This document shows, in pieces, positions 25,141 through 36,711 of a DNA stretch of 64,000 bases. The notes below the pieces were generated by a model. That model was not told where the DNA came from, did not search any database, and was given only the letters and a program-made list of their open reading frames with translations. The translations under genes were made by a program, and so were the position numbers. Every line of letters begins with the position of its first letter. The stretch's first letter is position 1. This DNA comes from Cristatella mucedo (lineage: Eukaryota; Bryozoa; Phylactolaemata; Cristatellidae): the NCBI GenBank assembly GCA_009760855.2, contig WPIO01000051.1, forward strand, positions 804,501 through 868,500. Reading direction: 5' to 3'.

Positions 25141-25357
25141 TGTAGTCTGACATTCTCCAAGTGGCAGGTACACAATACCACACCGAAGACCGAAGCGGGC
25201 TGAAATACGTTTATTCATACGGACTCGGCAGCGGGCAAATACGAGACTGCACACCCGGTGTCCTCGAAATCCCTCTCGGGCCTTTGCGGCACGTTACTTG
25301 TATACCACTGTCGTAAAACTCAACAACCCATAATCCAAAGACAGTGTCGGAATCTCA
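25141..25357 (-). repeat. Terminal direct repeat (3' LTR on the minus strand)
   Basis: Pairs with 26272-26487. Starts TGTAG, ends AATCTCA. Reverse-strand AATAAA near 25210. Confidence 0.6.
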
Positions 25358-25453
25358 AAATAACCACGTTCCCCTTCGGTCTAAAGATCAAATAGGGCAG
25401 CAACCAAACAGGGCATTACAACACCTAAATAATAATACGTGCCGATCCGGCGG

Positions 25454-25651
25454 CTACCGCGCTTTTTTACTCTCTACCGATTCTTTCCGTGCCACCGCCA
25501 CCTCTCTGGCAGACACAGCCTCCTCTCTGGCACACAGAGCCTCCTCTCTGGCAGACACAACCACCTCTCCCGCAGACCAAGCCTCGTCTCTGGCAGACAC
25601 GGCGACCTCCCTGGCAGACACAGCCTCCTCTCTGGCAGACATTTTTCTCAA
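25454..25651 (-). pseudogene. Heptad-repeat (coiled-coil-like) reading frame in the LTR element
   Basis: 66 codons with about six copies of a 7-residue unit like VSAREEA. The underlying DNA is a 21-bp tandem repeat at about 25495-25645 ('ctctctggcagacacagcc' on the plus strand). All three minus-strand frames are open across much of it, as expected of a short repeat without stops, so coding is not proven. The preceding minus-strand frames 25648-25848 (basic, ARRRRGRNSCRKK) and 25877-26065 (LRATLVKVFASPEGEE, WWSDLQ) could be broken parts of a gag-like protein. No GAG motif is certain. Confidence 0.3.
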
Positions 25652-26271
25652 TGGCAGACAGAGACTTCTCTCTGCCGGTCGCTGCCGTCGCTCTGCCGGA
25701 CGCTGCCATCTCGCTTAAGGAGCTGCATTCGCTCTGCCGATTGCTTCTTCCTGCAGCTGTTTCTGCCGCGGCGTCTACGGGCTCCACCGGCGTCTTTGCT
25801 AGCTCTGACTTTGTCGCTCGGTACACTGTTGAAGATTGCTGCCACCACTTCCGGTGGCTCTTGTTGGCCTACTCAGTCAGAAAGCGTTACTAAAATCCGA
25901 GCACAGCAGCCGCGCTTTATCGGCGTGCACCTCCAGCCGCTTATGCACTATCGCCTCAGCTCTCCCGGCACTCTGCAAGTCCGACCACCAAAGCCTCTCC
26001 TCACCTTCAGGGCTTGCAAACACCTTAACAAGTGTTGCACGCAGCTGAGTGTAGTCCTCTCCCACCTAATCAGGAAGGGTTGCAGCGAGTGTTAATGCAC
26101 TGCCTGCCAGGAACATAAATACGAACATGTGCCACAAAGCTGGATCGACACCTCATTTGTTTAGCCTCCTCTCCGAGTCGAGCAGCCAGCTTACGAAGTC
26201 GTTCCCGACGTAGTAGTACTACAGCATCATTTCCTAGCGTGGGCTACTCTGCCACTTTTGCCGAAATAGCT

Positions 26272-26487
26272 TGTAGTTTGACATTTCTAAGCGGCTGGTA
26301 CGCGAAACCACAGATGACACTGAAGCAGGCTTAAAGACATTTATTCATACAGACGAAACAGTGGGCCAGTCCACGACTACCCGACCTGCATTCTAAAGCT
26401 CCCTCTCAGGCCTTTGCCATCCGTAACTAATCAACCACTATCATAAATCGCAACAGCTGATAATCCAACGACAGTGTAATAATCTCA
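26272..26487 (-). repeat. Terminal direct repeat (5' LTR on the minus strand)
   Basis: Pairs with 25141-25357. A possible primer-binding start 'tggcagagtag' lies about 17 nt inside it on the minus strand (near 26254), which is weak evidence. Confidence 0.55.
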
Positions 26488-26852
26488 AAGCCTTAAACAC
26501 AACTGGTGTGGGTGGCGAGGGATTTAGGATAAAGGAGGACTCAGAAAGTACACGGGTGATGCTTCCTGGGCAAGACAAAGGCGAGACTAAAATTGACCAG
26601 TTACAGTTATAGATACTTAAATGGGTAACCTTTTTTCTGTCCTTTAAAATACAAGGCAGATGACTCGACCGGGGCGATCATCGAAACGGTTCCTGCTGTC
26701 AGGAACGTAATTACTAGAGTCACTATTTACGTCATATAATAGTCCCTATACTGACGCGAGAGTCCCTGCTTACTGCAACCTACGAGCTCATCACATAAGA
26801 GCTAGACAACGAGGCGGTTTACGCTTAAAGCATCGGAAAATTTAAACTTCCG

Positions 26853-27300
26853 TTAGATCTGCACCTCTAAGAACCATTTCCGATCTCCCTGACACACTCT
26901 TTTCCGTGATAACATTCGCGATAAAGCAAGGCGAAAGCACAGCTTTGAAAAGATGACCGAGTAAACTTCCTCCGACAAAGACGCCGGAAGCAGGACAGAT
27001 TCATTTCCCAATAACAACTCAAGGTTGACAATCCAGCTATCGTGGCCTAAAACGGTAATGGGTCTTCCCGGCCCATAAATTATATCTATGAGATTCACCG
27101 ACTGACCAACATCTGTTCGTCCGTACTGGGGAAAAAATATGTCCCACGGTTCAACACCAGGCAGTGAGCGATTCGACGTGAATGGGAGCAAGTCGTTACC
27201 TGTAGCCACAAGAGTCGGCTGGCTAAATAGGCTAATCGGCTTTACTGCGGCTTTAGCTACTGCTAGCCATGAAGCACACCAGTGCGAACCCATTTGATAT
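26853..27300 (-). pseudogene. Unidentified minus-strand reading frame, partly conserved between units
   Basis: Open for about 150 codons in unit 2 once the microsatellite-coded Cys/Val start is set aside. The peptide has non-repetitive, protein-like stretches (SNRSLPGVEPWDIFFP, LIDIIYGPGRPITV, GHDSWIVNLE). In unit 3 (about 36050-36240) the same frame gives GLPGVEP, IDIIYRPGKPITVSGH with two stops. In unit 1 (11050-11220) it is frameshifted. I recognise no family. It could be a decayed exon or transposon gene carried in the unit. Confidence 0.25.
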
Positions 27301-27319
27301 CTAATAAACACAAACATGT

Positions 27320-27393
27320 ATATGCACAGGCACACACAGTCACACACAGAGACACACACACACTCACACACACACAGGCAAACACACACACCT
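27320..27393. repeat. (CA)n-type microsatellite, unit 2
   Basis: Short interrupted CA repeat at the position of the 11339-11447 tract. Confidence 0.9.
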
Positions 27394-27579
27394 CTGTTAA
27401 AAGACTAATCTCTTTTAATTATCAGAAGAAAAGCAGTAAACATTCTGTACCCATAGACCACATGAAATCCACTTTTTCACCGACACATCTAAAGCTTACG
27501 GTTTAGTATATGCTACATGCTAAGTGATTCCATGTGTCGAAGCTGAGAAGAGTAATTCGCAATGTTAAGTGGAAAAAAT

Positions 27580-27680
27580 ATATACAATTCATTTGCATAA
27601 GTTCCAAAGGGGAACTTAATCTATCCCCAGGCTCGTCCAGTATGCTGTAGGGCTCAATCGACGACCTCATTCATCGAATG
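27580..27680 (-). mobile_element. SINE remnant and empty L2-A site, unit 2
   Basis: Reversed SINE tail ('ggggaacttaatctatcccc') and B-box side ('gggctcaatcgacgacctc'), running straight into 'catcgaatgcagtcccctt'. At this junction units 1 and 3 carry an L2-A copy. Confidence 0.55.
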
Positions 27681-28121
27681 CAGTCCCCTTGACCTCGGTC
27701 AACAAAGATGGTCAAGTTAACATTTGAGCGAAATTAGGGAAGCAAATTATGCAGCTCAAAAAAGAATTAAGACGATTAAAACAAAAACACTGAAACATTT
27801 ATGAGATAATTGAGCAGTCTATTATAATTTAATTCATTCACCGAGCATAAACGATTTCAGCTTTGCCAGAGCATCGAGCCTCGCTGACAGCAGGCAGCTG
27901 TAATATACCACAGCAGATAATGTCGACTGAGAAAAAGCCAGCATTAAGGCAAGTTCTGAGGGAATCAAGTAAGGTTTCTGTCAAATGTGTCCATCAACAA
28001 GAATTGATAGACTTTAGAATTTTTGTTTTTGCTCATGTTCAGTCATTCAGTCTTTCGACTTTTTAAGGGTTGGCGATTCACTTGGCTCAACCGTCGCAAA
28101 ACAAAAACGAAACTCATTGCT

Positions 28122-28313
28122 ATGGCTGCACCTTACCTGAGCCCAAATGACGCAGCAGATGAGCAGGACGAAGCTGTAAGGCAAGACTTTCATTTTCAGG
28201 CTACAGATCACGTTCTACAAGTAAACGGAGGCATTCTGACGACTGAATACCACAGGGGCATCCGAAAAAGTATGCTGGAAGGCGGGCATTTACCCAGAAG
28301 CAAAGCGCCGTGA
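28122..28313 (+). CDS. Unknown 63-residue ORF conserved between units (unit 2 copy)
   Basis: ATG to TGA, acidic then mixed composition (AADEQDEAVRQDF, QATDHVLQVNG, TTEYHRGIRKSMLE). The frame and most residues match the unit 3 copy up to RK, where unit 3 has one extra A and shifts frame. The unit 1 copy has an early stop. No domain, signal peptide or family recognised. Nucleotide conservation extends outside the frame, so coding constraint is not shown. It may be a first exon: 'gctgtaagg' follows the acidic part and resembles a donor site. Confidence 0.2.
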   Translation: MAAPYLSPNDAADEQDEAVRQDFHFQATDHVLQVNGGILTTEYHRGIRKSMLEGGHLPRSKAP

Positions 28314-28449
28314 CAGTGTCCCAGCGGCCACTGAAAATTCTAGATGACTCGGTAGAGCTATATAGCTGTAGCTGTGTGCTGCTAAGTGAGCTTCATGGAT
28401 CTATGGAGAATGATTACTACAGCATGCTTACTGGAAGCCACCACATTCC

Positions 28450-28775
28450 CAAGAGCGGCTTGGAATCTTGGTGATGCCCAGGATTCATTTTACGGTTACT
28501 ACGTTTTTGCACAGCACTGAAGCTCACATCAAACGTACAACCTCAACGAGGAGTGGATTCATGATACTTGATATTTGTTTGCTTATGCGTTCTTACAGTG
28601 TAAATCCTGCCTCTAACCATATTTGCATTTTCATCGTATCTCGAATCGTGTTACGCCAGTTAACTATCAAGCATGCTCCTGCCATGAATTCTATTATGCT
28701 TTTTTGCAGCATTTTTATATTGCCTAGAAATGAATTGGGTTCTTAAAGGGCGCAACAAAAAAAGTATTATTATTA
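28450..28775 (+). mobile_element. L2-A 3' UTR remnant, unit 2
   Basis: Equivalent of 13260-13605, ending with a short TATTATTATT tail at about 28765-28775. Diverged. Confidence 0.65.
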
Positions 28776-29289
28776 TCAATACAATCTGGTGCAAGTGCTC
28801 ATACTCATTACTCAGCCTTCACCTGACTAACAAAAGCAGAAGCACCCTCCAACAGCAGTTGTATATACCTCTACACTACAAGGCTTTCCTTTGTAACCGA
28901 GGCACCTGCAGTGGTCCGACTTGGATCAGCTCAAAGGTACAGCTGTCATTTAAATTATGCAGGCATCAGAGCTAGTCTGCAGCATGTGGGGGAAGGCGTT
29001 CCTTCTTAGCCTGCCTTACAGCGTACTTGGCCCTGTAGCATCATGGTTGCAAGGCTGGTATATGCCGTTAGCAAGTATTCCTGTAACAAAAACACTACGG
29101 TCAAACACGACTTACTGGTTGATTTTCGCATAAAGATGCAGGATTCGTAGTGTTATAGGACCCATTGCTTGGTTCGGATTTGAGGCCTACAGCTGCAGCT
29201 CCTAGATCCGATCAATAGCTACGATAGACTGCCATCTTAACGAAAAGACGATCGAGGAAACGCAATTTTAACTCAGCCTCATAGACTAC

Positions 29290-29900
29290 TGTGTTACGGG
29301 TCTACTAACCAAAACAATTCGGTGAAAATGGCCTCCAACAATCGTACCCAGCGATTGGGTCGGTACGTTTGTACAGTGATATCCCTGACATTTCCAAACA
29401 AGCCATGCGAATCTGGAGACTTGACTCGTCATTATAGAAAACGGTGTCCTGAGTTTACACAGAAATTTCATGCAATTTCTTGTAAGCTCTCTTATGAAAA
29501 TGGCCTCCAGTAATCTGCCCCGGCACTTTTGAGTTCCAATCTTCTTGCCTGTTCCGAACCAAGTGGCGAGATGCTAAGATTTTAATTCTACACAGTGGAC
29601 GACATTTTTTCATGTTTTTTCACTAACTTCATGCACTCGTGCATGCGAGTTCTCATGCAAATGACCTCAGATATCATGGTCCAACCCTTTTGAATCGAGA
29701 TACACGTGCTCATATAAAAACAAGCCGTAAAAAGCTTTGAGTCCTTGCCACAGACTAACTTGTGTCGGCTTTGTGCAGAAACAAATTCTTGACACCGTGC
29801 GTTTGCATTGTTATGCAAATTACATTCAACATGATGGCCCAGCCTGTGGCCCAGCACGCTCGATGGTTAGGGCCACTCGCTGATCTGCGACAAAAACTGC
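29290..29900 (+). repeat. Satellite block, about 160-bp monomers, unit 2
   Basis: The 'atg[ac]aaatggcct'-type word recurs at about 29333, 29497, 29655 and 29813. Confidence 0.6.
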
Positions 29901-31576
29901 AAGCATATCCGGATATATTGTATATGAATCACCGTGGCTCGTACAGCTTCTTCCTGCCAACTTCAAAGCAATTAACCTTACGTGCCTTAACCTACCTACA
30001 CAACTATCGACTAACACAATTATGCGAAAGGTTAACTTAGTGAGCTTAAACCTGATTTACGAAGGAGAGAAGTGGTCAACCGAAGAGGTGTCACACGCTA
30101 TTGATCCGTGGCTGCTATGATACTAAAGTACACGACTTCCTGAATCAAAGGCTCACAATCTTTTCACCCCCGGACTGTGTGCAAATACAGTGGTACCTTG
30201 GCTAACGAGTTTAATCAGTTCCGTGACGGAGGTTGCAAGTCAATTTACTCGTACGTCTAATTAATTTTACTCATTTAAATGAATTCAAATGTCATTGTTC
30301 TGTTCCCGACCCGCAAAAAAGCGAGCATTTTTGTCACGTGTTTCAATTGAAAAAATGTACTTATACATAACTAATTTGGTTTTAAAACAAAGTAAAGAGA
30401 ACGTAATCCAATGAAAGGGTTTTAATATTTTTACTGTACAGCTTTAACTTTGAGACCAAACGATTAGTAGACGTTGACGGAACTGGAGGAGAAACGTGTA
30501 GACGCAGCCGAAAGCGTATTTATTGGCTGGGCTTTTACGTGGACGCTGCGATTGTTATCAGTTACGCGAAGTGTTTTCAACCGAAGGTACTGCATTGGTG
30601 AACTACATTACGTACTTAGCTGTTCCAGCCGTAGTCAGATTCATCTCAGAGTCTGACGATCTTATTAGTCCTTGCACTTAGATGTCTCTCTCTCTCGAGC
30701 CTGCCTCGGCGCAAACCGCCAGGACTTTGCTTGACGGCAACCACGGGCATCTGGCAGCGTCATGCTGCAGAACGTCTTTCGCTGCCCTACCCTTAATGGC
30801 GTGAGTAACCGCAGGCAGTTTGTCCGTCCACCCTCTTCGCTTGCCTAGGTGACACACCTACTCGCACTCATACAAATGAAAGAAATTCAGTTGAAAAGGC
30901 TTAAAGTAAACGAATGTGGCAGGCGATGCTGGGCAGTCGTTGCAACATTCCCTATTACGTTCGCTGCGGAAAATAGCTGTGAGGTACCTTAAGCTGGATC
31001 GTAACCGAAATTTAAGCTCTCAACTCAAAGCGAAAATTCGGCCGAGAGACGGCTTGTATCTCTGTAAACTCATTGGTTCGCAAGCTCATAAGTCAACGTC
31101 CAACTGTTCTTGCACGCTGGTGCTCAGAGATTAAGAAATTCCGCAACCTCCTTCGTTTTTGATAGGTTTCATACTGGTGTCCATTATCAGATGTGCAGTG
31201 ACAAGACTGACGTGGGATTTTATCTTTTACGAAACATTTTTTCGACCACTCACAAGTCTGCTCTCGAATGACAAATAAAGCATAGCCTATAATGAAAAAA
31301 CAAACATCCATGGATTCGTCACCAACAAGTCTATACACCAGTGTCCGCATAAATATTTTCAATGTACTACAGTGAATTTTATCAAATACTGCCCTATTTA
31401 AACTAAAGCATCAGAACAATAATGATTTTTAAATTAAACATAATGGTATTACCTTATATAGTAAATAAATGTCTTTTCTTGCGAAGAACCCCCTGACAAT
31501 GCAGCTTATTAAGAGCGAATAAAACAAAGCTGTTGCTATTATTATTGCTTAAATAGCAGCGAGCTACGTTAATGTC

Positions 31577-31652
31577 ATTGTGCAAGCTAAGGGTGGTAAG
31601 GTGCCGGCACTTCATGACCGAGGTCGTTGGTTCGAATTCTACAGTGGGCGAG
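31577..31652 (+). other. tRNA-like (pol III box) block, best copy (unit 3)
   Basis: A-box-like 'aagctaagggtgg' at 31584 and a good B box 'ggttcgaattc' at 31629-31639, 45 nt apart as in a tRNA. The region between has an anticodon-loop-like 'cttcatgac'. Acceptor and T stems do not pair well, so this is a tRNA-derived relic, not a functional tRNA. Its head resembles the SINE head at 62610-62682 (both have GTGG.AAGGTGC and GGTCGT). Confidence 0.4.
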
Positions 31653-32209
31653 GCTTCAATGAAAACTGCACGCGATCGTGATAGCCGTCATAGCTACTAT
31701 GGCACTACACACGAAGGTTTTTTAGATCGGCTAATATTTTTTTCTAAATGCTTAAGCAGATTGTTGCAACATTAAGCTGTACCACATCAACGGATCATCC
31801 CGCCAGGTGACCGTTGGTCAAATATGCCTATCCAGTTTTCCAAGAATATCGTGCAAGGATGCGCTCAGTAGTTAAATCAGAAAGCGGCAAAAAAAGGTAT
31901 ACTGTGAACACACTTTGTTTGAAGAGACGCCGTTTGATCTATGCATACGCTCACACAATACTCGACTGTGGTAACGAAAATTCTCGTACTGAGATTTGCG
32001 TGTCATCGTGCTTCCAAAACAAACATATGAACCACTTGTAGGACGCAAGAGTAGTGCATTGTGTTTAATATCACGTCTATAAAACGCATGACTATTATAC
32101 GAATAACGTAGGAACCGTCAGTATTGCCACTGTCATGAAATTAGCATTTAAAGAGGATCATTTCTTCAGTTACCTTTACAGCTGGAGCAGATAATAATAC
32201 GTTTGTATT

Positions 32210-33100
32210 TCGCCCTCTGAGAATTTTATCTCTTACTAGGCAATTTATTTAAACTGTAGGAAGCTGGATGAGCTGATAAGCTTTAAAATGGCCTATTTCA
32301 TCAAGCAGAACGTGGTTATTAGAGTGACAAGCACAGTATCAAAACGTAAATGTGCCTAGTGGCAACACACACAGTGTCGGCATGCATAAGCACGTAAGAG
32401 AAAAGTCACAAGAACCCTTTAAATGCTGACAAAACAGTTGCTTTTTAAGCTTCTATTTGAATGTTTATTAGGGGGATGTCGTGACGTCAGTCTAGAATGT
32501 GATCCAGCATTAGGGAGCATACAAACTAAAGGTAGGGTTTCTAAAGGAAGTGAGGAGATGATCCCACCTGACAAAGACGGAATTTTAACGAAGCATGGAT
32601 CAATTTAGATGTAGTACCCTGTCTCAGGAAGCCCAAATTCTCCAATGTTGTGGACCTTCAAGTACACAGACTTGTCTGTTAAGCTTATCTGGAGTCTTCA
32701 CCCCTAAACATGTTATACTTGTTTCTTATTGAGATTGTCACCACTCACCATTTCACCGTGCTTCCTATCCAGCGAATGTAAAGTGCCTAGAAAGAGTTTG
32801 ATTTCTCTGAGGGCGCTATATCAAATGTTTTATTATTATTATCTATCTTCTAGTGCAGGAACACTGTGGAATAAGACACCGATATTTTGTACAGGTGTAA
32901 TGGAAAATTTGATAACAAAGCCTATTTCAAGCTTTAAGTTTTCCGATTTTTATATCACACTTCGTTTGTCCGTAACTAGTAAATTGTTTGTATTGTCCTT
33001 TAATTTGAGAAGGCCTGCCACCGTCAACGAGTAAATGTGGATGACAGCATTGCATGCAGCAAGGGAGTGGATTAAGCTCAGAGCCTTGAGGCACACCCTA
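32210..33100 (-). mobile_element. Old minus-strand L2-A remnant with nested plus-strand L2-A 3' end, unit 3
   Basis: Same arrangement as 7140-8050. The nested plus-strand 3' end is at about 32690-32850 with a TATTATTATTATC tail. Confidence 0.7.
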
Positions 33101-36100
33101 CTTCGGCTGAGCTCACAGTGCATGGTTGCAGATGGGCTAATGTAGATCTTCGATGCTTTATCGGCACGTGCTTAGCTATCTTGCCGTCGATTCACATTAT
33201 ACTAGTTTACTTGCACTGGTGGCATTATTCAAATATCGATGTGATTGCCCAACACCAAGCGTTGCAAATCATAGCGTAAAACGCATTACTTTTGGAACCA
33301 ATTATGGCACCAGGCTGCGAGATTTAAAAGAGCAATTTCTTGTCGGCATTTAGTCTTTGGTTCTACTAGAAATGTGAAAGGCACAAGGTGTGAGCATCGA
33401 GGTTGGTATTATGCCAATTTATAAAACTATTTTTAAAACATAATCGAAAGTTACAAGATCCCAGTGTGCCCACGGGGTCGTTGCCTAGGTGTGCACTGGC
33501 TGTGATATTGATGACATTTGCTTTTTAAAGGGAGTCTTGAAATTTCTTTTTTTTTTAAATATCAAGCTTATATCCTTCAATTTATAGGTTGAGCAAAACT
33601 CTTTGCATTTCATGATCTCGACTCTTGAAGTGAAGTCTTGCATTTCGTTACACTAGCTTTGACTTCAGTAAATAACTAAAATAGTAGATTCGGTATTACT
33701 TTCCGAGGCGGAAGAGTGGGCTAACTTCATTTTGAATGCAAAAAACAAGTAATAAATTCAAAAGAACTTTTTTTACTTTTCGAACACAGAACGTATGAAG
33801 TAATTATTGGATGACATCAATATCAAACAGAAACTCTGTGTTCTTTTTTGCCTACGATTGAGAAACATCCAGTCATTTCATCTTCTGCCAGGGCATGGAG
33901 CTCGAATGCATACTATGCACGGAGGTACGCGACAACTCAGTCGTTTCTCTTTGTTTGCAAATCCTAAAATGATAGAACGACGGTCTTTATGGTTGCCCCA
34001 AGATCGCTGCACACAGTGCTATCTCCCAAAACAAGCGCTTCTTACCCACGGCTAGTCGTTCAGCATCGACGTCTCTGTCTGCCCCATCGGCTGACTGCTG
34101 AGGAGCAGCGTAGGCTTCCTACCAAACAATGTCATCACGTTTGCACATCTTACATTAAAAAAATCAAGATTTTAGCGAATTGATGGCGTGGACTTTAAGA
34201 TTATTAAAATTAGAGACCTACATCAATGGCCATCATTTTTCACCGATGGAGTACTCCTACGCATTTAAAGAAAATGAATATCAGAATGGGAGCAATAACG
34301 GCAATCTATGCCTTAAGAAAGCCGCATGGATTTGGTACGAAGCCTTCGGTGTTTCTCAGCATCAGGTGGAGTAATTTAGCCTGGCCCTCGTAGCGGCTTG
34401 TTTGCTTTATGTATACCATAACACGCAATTATTAGAAATAGAATAGATGTCTAAGTCCAGATGATTAAACAGCATTATTTACACATCGGCAGAAGAGCTC
34501 AAGGGGCTACCGTTCTGCATGCGACGAAAAATACTGGATTTAGAGCTGCAAAAATAGAATCCATTACGTGGTTGTAGAGGGCCATTGCCTAACGCTTAGG
34601 CTCAGACCACGAAGACAGTAGCACATGTAAAAAAATGAGGGGCAGCATGTGAATACGGTATCACAGGTCACTGAACAATCGCTCGTAGGTTTTCAATCCG
34701 GTATGAGGTGATGAATTTCAAGCCCGGTATGCCATCACTGCACCTGAAGCTCCACCTGAACAGACGAATGGATGCAATCGCTTTCGAATTTTCAGGTTTT
34801 CACGTCCAACGGGTAGCCGATCATGCTCAGACGGCCGACTATAAGTACCTACATGATACCTCGGTAGCTAGCCCTATAATAATTGCCTTAATTGGTAGAT
34901 TTCCACAGACGGCTACTCTTGCTGAGTAGAATCACTACTGGAAACGAGCTGATAAAGGAGAGCACGAGAGGTGAGAGATTAGTATAACTTTAGCCGTACG
35001 CAAGTTTATAGAACAAGACATAGAGATGCTACTCAAGCAGAAGCTATACGTTCGACTATATGGCAAACAAGCTACACATTAGGGCCGATTTATACTTGCT
35101 ACGTCATGCAGATGCCGTGATGAAGACAAATTTATGGGCGGTACGGAATCTGGTTAACTCACCGAGTACACCATGCTTCTACTAAATCGGGTCGAGGCGG
35201 TGCGACTAAAGAAGGATTTATGCTGCTCGTGAGATGGGGACTAGCATTTACATAAAGGGCCAATGACTGTAGCCTTAACAAAACTATGGATGCAGCAACG
35301 CACTGTCAAAGGTTAAATCTATTATCCTACAACTTTTACTCAGTTTGTTAAGCTTAAGAAAACTCAAAGAAACGACGAGGCTTCACCAAGCCGACGACCT
35401 CGGCTGGCCGTTCCGCGTAAACCCGCGTCTACACAAAGTCTTACTTCCGTTTAGAATGTGTCATGCTCTTTTGTACACACGTGACCACAGCTGCTGGGGC
35501 TGGCCGTGGACTCAGGGTAAACGAAGACTCTGAAGGTGAACGGGTTCTGCATCCTGGGCAAGATAAAGCAAGACTGAAAAAATGACCGATTATAGATACT
35601 AAAATGGGTCACCCTTTTTCTTTCCTTAAGAAAGCATAGCAGACGACTCGACCGGGGCAATCATTGAAGCGGCTCCTGTTTACAAGAACTTAGAGAGAGA
35701 ATCACTATTTGCATCATATAATCGTCCTAATTCCGAAGCGACAGTCCCTGCTCACTGGAAACTGCAACCTCATCACATAAGAGTCTGACGACGAGGCGGC
35801 TTGCGATTAAAGCATCGTGAAATATGAGAAAGGTTTTCAAACATAAATGCAACCTCGTGCTGTAAAATTGCTTCCTAAATACACGGGAATCATCAGCAAC
35901 CGCGAGCATAGGCTGAGGACAAAGAGAATATGGCGATCGCGACAACACATATGGCAAGAATTTCAGTTAGATATGCACGCCCAAGGGCTATTTCCTACCT
36001 CCTTAACACAATTTTTTCCCGTAATCACTATAGCCAAGAAAAACTCGAGGTTAACGATCCGGCCATCGTGGCCTGAAACGGTGATAGGTTTTCCCGGCCT

Positions 36101-36346
36101 ATAAATAATGTCGATGACACTCACCGACGGAATAACATCAGTTCGTCCCTCCTACGGAAAAAATATTTCCTATGGTTCGACACCAGGCAGTCCACGATTT
36201 GACCCAAATAGGAGCAGGTCGTTACCTGTAGCCTCCAGAGTCGGCCTCCACAATTGGCTAATCGGCAGTGCAGTGGCCTCACCTACTGCTAGCCATGTAG
36301 CATACCGGAGCCACCCTCTTAGTTATCTAATAAACACAGGCATATA

Positions 36347-36414
36347 TACGCTCAGACTCACACAGGCACACACAGGCACACACACATACCCAGATACACA
36401 CGCACACACACACC
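36347..36414. repeat. (CA)n-type microsatellite, unit 3
   Basis: Interrupted CA repeat at the conserved position within the unit. Confidence 0.9.
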
Positions 36415-36599
36415 TCTGGTAAAAGAATAATCTCTTTTAATAATCAGAAAAATAACAGCAAACATTCTATAGCCATGGACCAAAGGAAGACCACTTTTTT
36501 CGCCGCCACATTTATGGCTTAAAACTACAGTTTGTGCTTCACTCTAAGTGATTCAATATTTTAAAGTTGATAACAATAGGTCGCTTTGTTGAGCGGAAA

Positions 36600-36711
36600 T
36601 ATATATATATATATCCAATTCTTTTGTTGAGCAGGAAGGGGAACTTAATTTCTATCCAGGCTCGTCCATTATCCCTCAGGGCTCAACCGAAAGACCTCAA
36701 TCATCAAAGGC
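36600..36711 (-). mobile_element. Degraded SINE remnant, unit 3
   Basis: Preceded by an (AT)n run at about 36600-36612. Carries the reversed tail ('ggggaacttaatttctatcc') and 'gggctcaaccgaaagacctc'. Same position as 11630-11722. Confidence 0.5.

Larger units (their letters stand above)
25141..26495 (-). mobile_element. Small non-autonomous LTR element (TRIM-like) with a heptad-repeat ORF
   Basis: Seen: two direct repeats of about 217 bp, 25141-25357 and 26272-26487, roughly 70% alike. Both start TGTAGT.TGACATT and end AATCTCA on the plus strand, so they have TG...CA ends in either orientation. An AATAAA signal is readable only on the minus strand of each repeat ('gtatgaataaac' type). The internal 0.9 kb, read on the minus strand, has short open frames including a run of SAREEAV-like heptads. 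Unit 3 (about 35490) has the site without the element. A possible imperfect 5-bp duplication is 'accac' (before 25141) and 'aacac' (after 26495). Inference: a small LTR element without pol. A tandem duplication would not explain the absence from unit 3. Confidence 0.6.
16691..31390 (+). repeat. Tandem array unit 2 (about 10.3 kb plus two private insertions)
   Basis: Same block order as unit 1: tRNA-like block 16780, minus-strand L2-A remnant 17390-18250, block resuming at 23033 ('gtgagcatcgaggttgg'), 25010-25140, 26500-27320, CA tract, SINE remnant, 'gcagtccccttgacctcggtc' block at 27680, L2-A 3' end 28450-28775, satellite 29290-29900, end block 30480-31215. Removing the composite L2-A (18552-23032) and the LTR element (25141-26495) brings it close to the other units in length. 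It lacks the L2-A that units 1 and 3 carry just before the 'gcagtcccc' block. Confidence 0.85.

Noticed and set aside
25467-25826. 119-codon frame rich in Cys, Gly and Arg on the minus strand
   Set aside because: It is an alternative frame of the 21-bp tandem repeat; all three frames lack stops there.
25141-26495. Simple tandem duplication instead of an LTR element
   Set aside because: Unit 3 has the joined target without either repeat, and both repeats have TG...CA ends with a reverse-strand polyadenylation signal. Insertion explains this better, although copy identity is only about 70%.
28176-28200. 24-base GT...AG 'intron' inside the short conserved ORF
   Set aside because: Too short for a spliceosomal intron. 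The frame is open through it.
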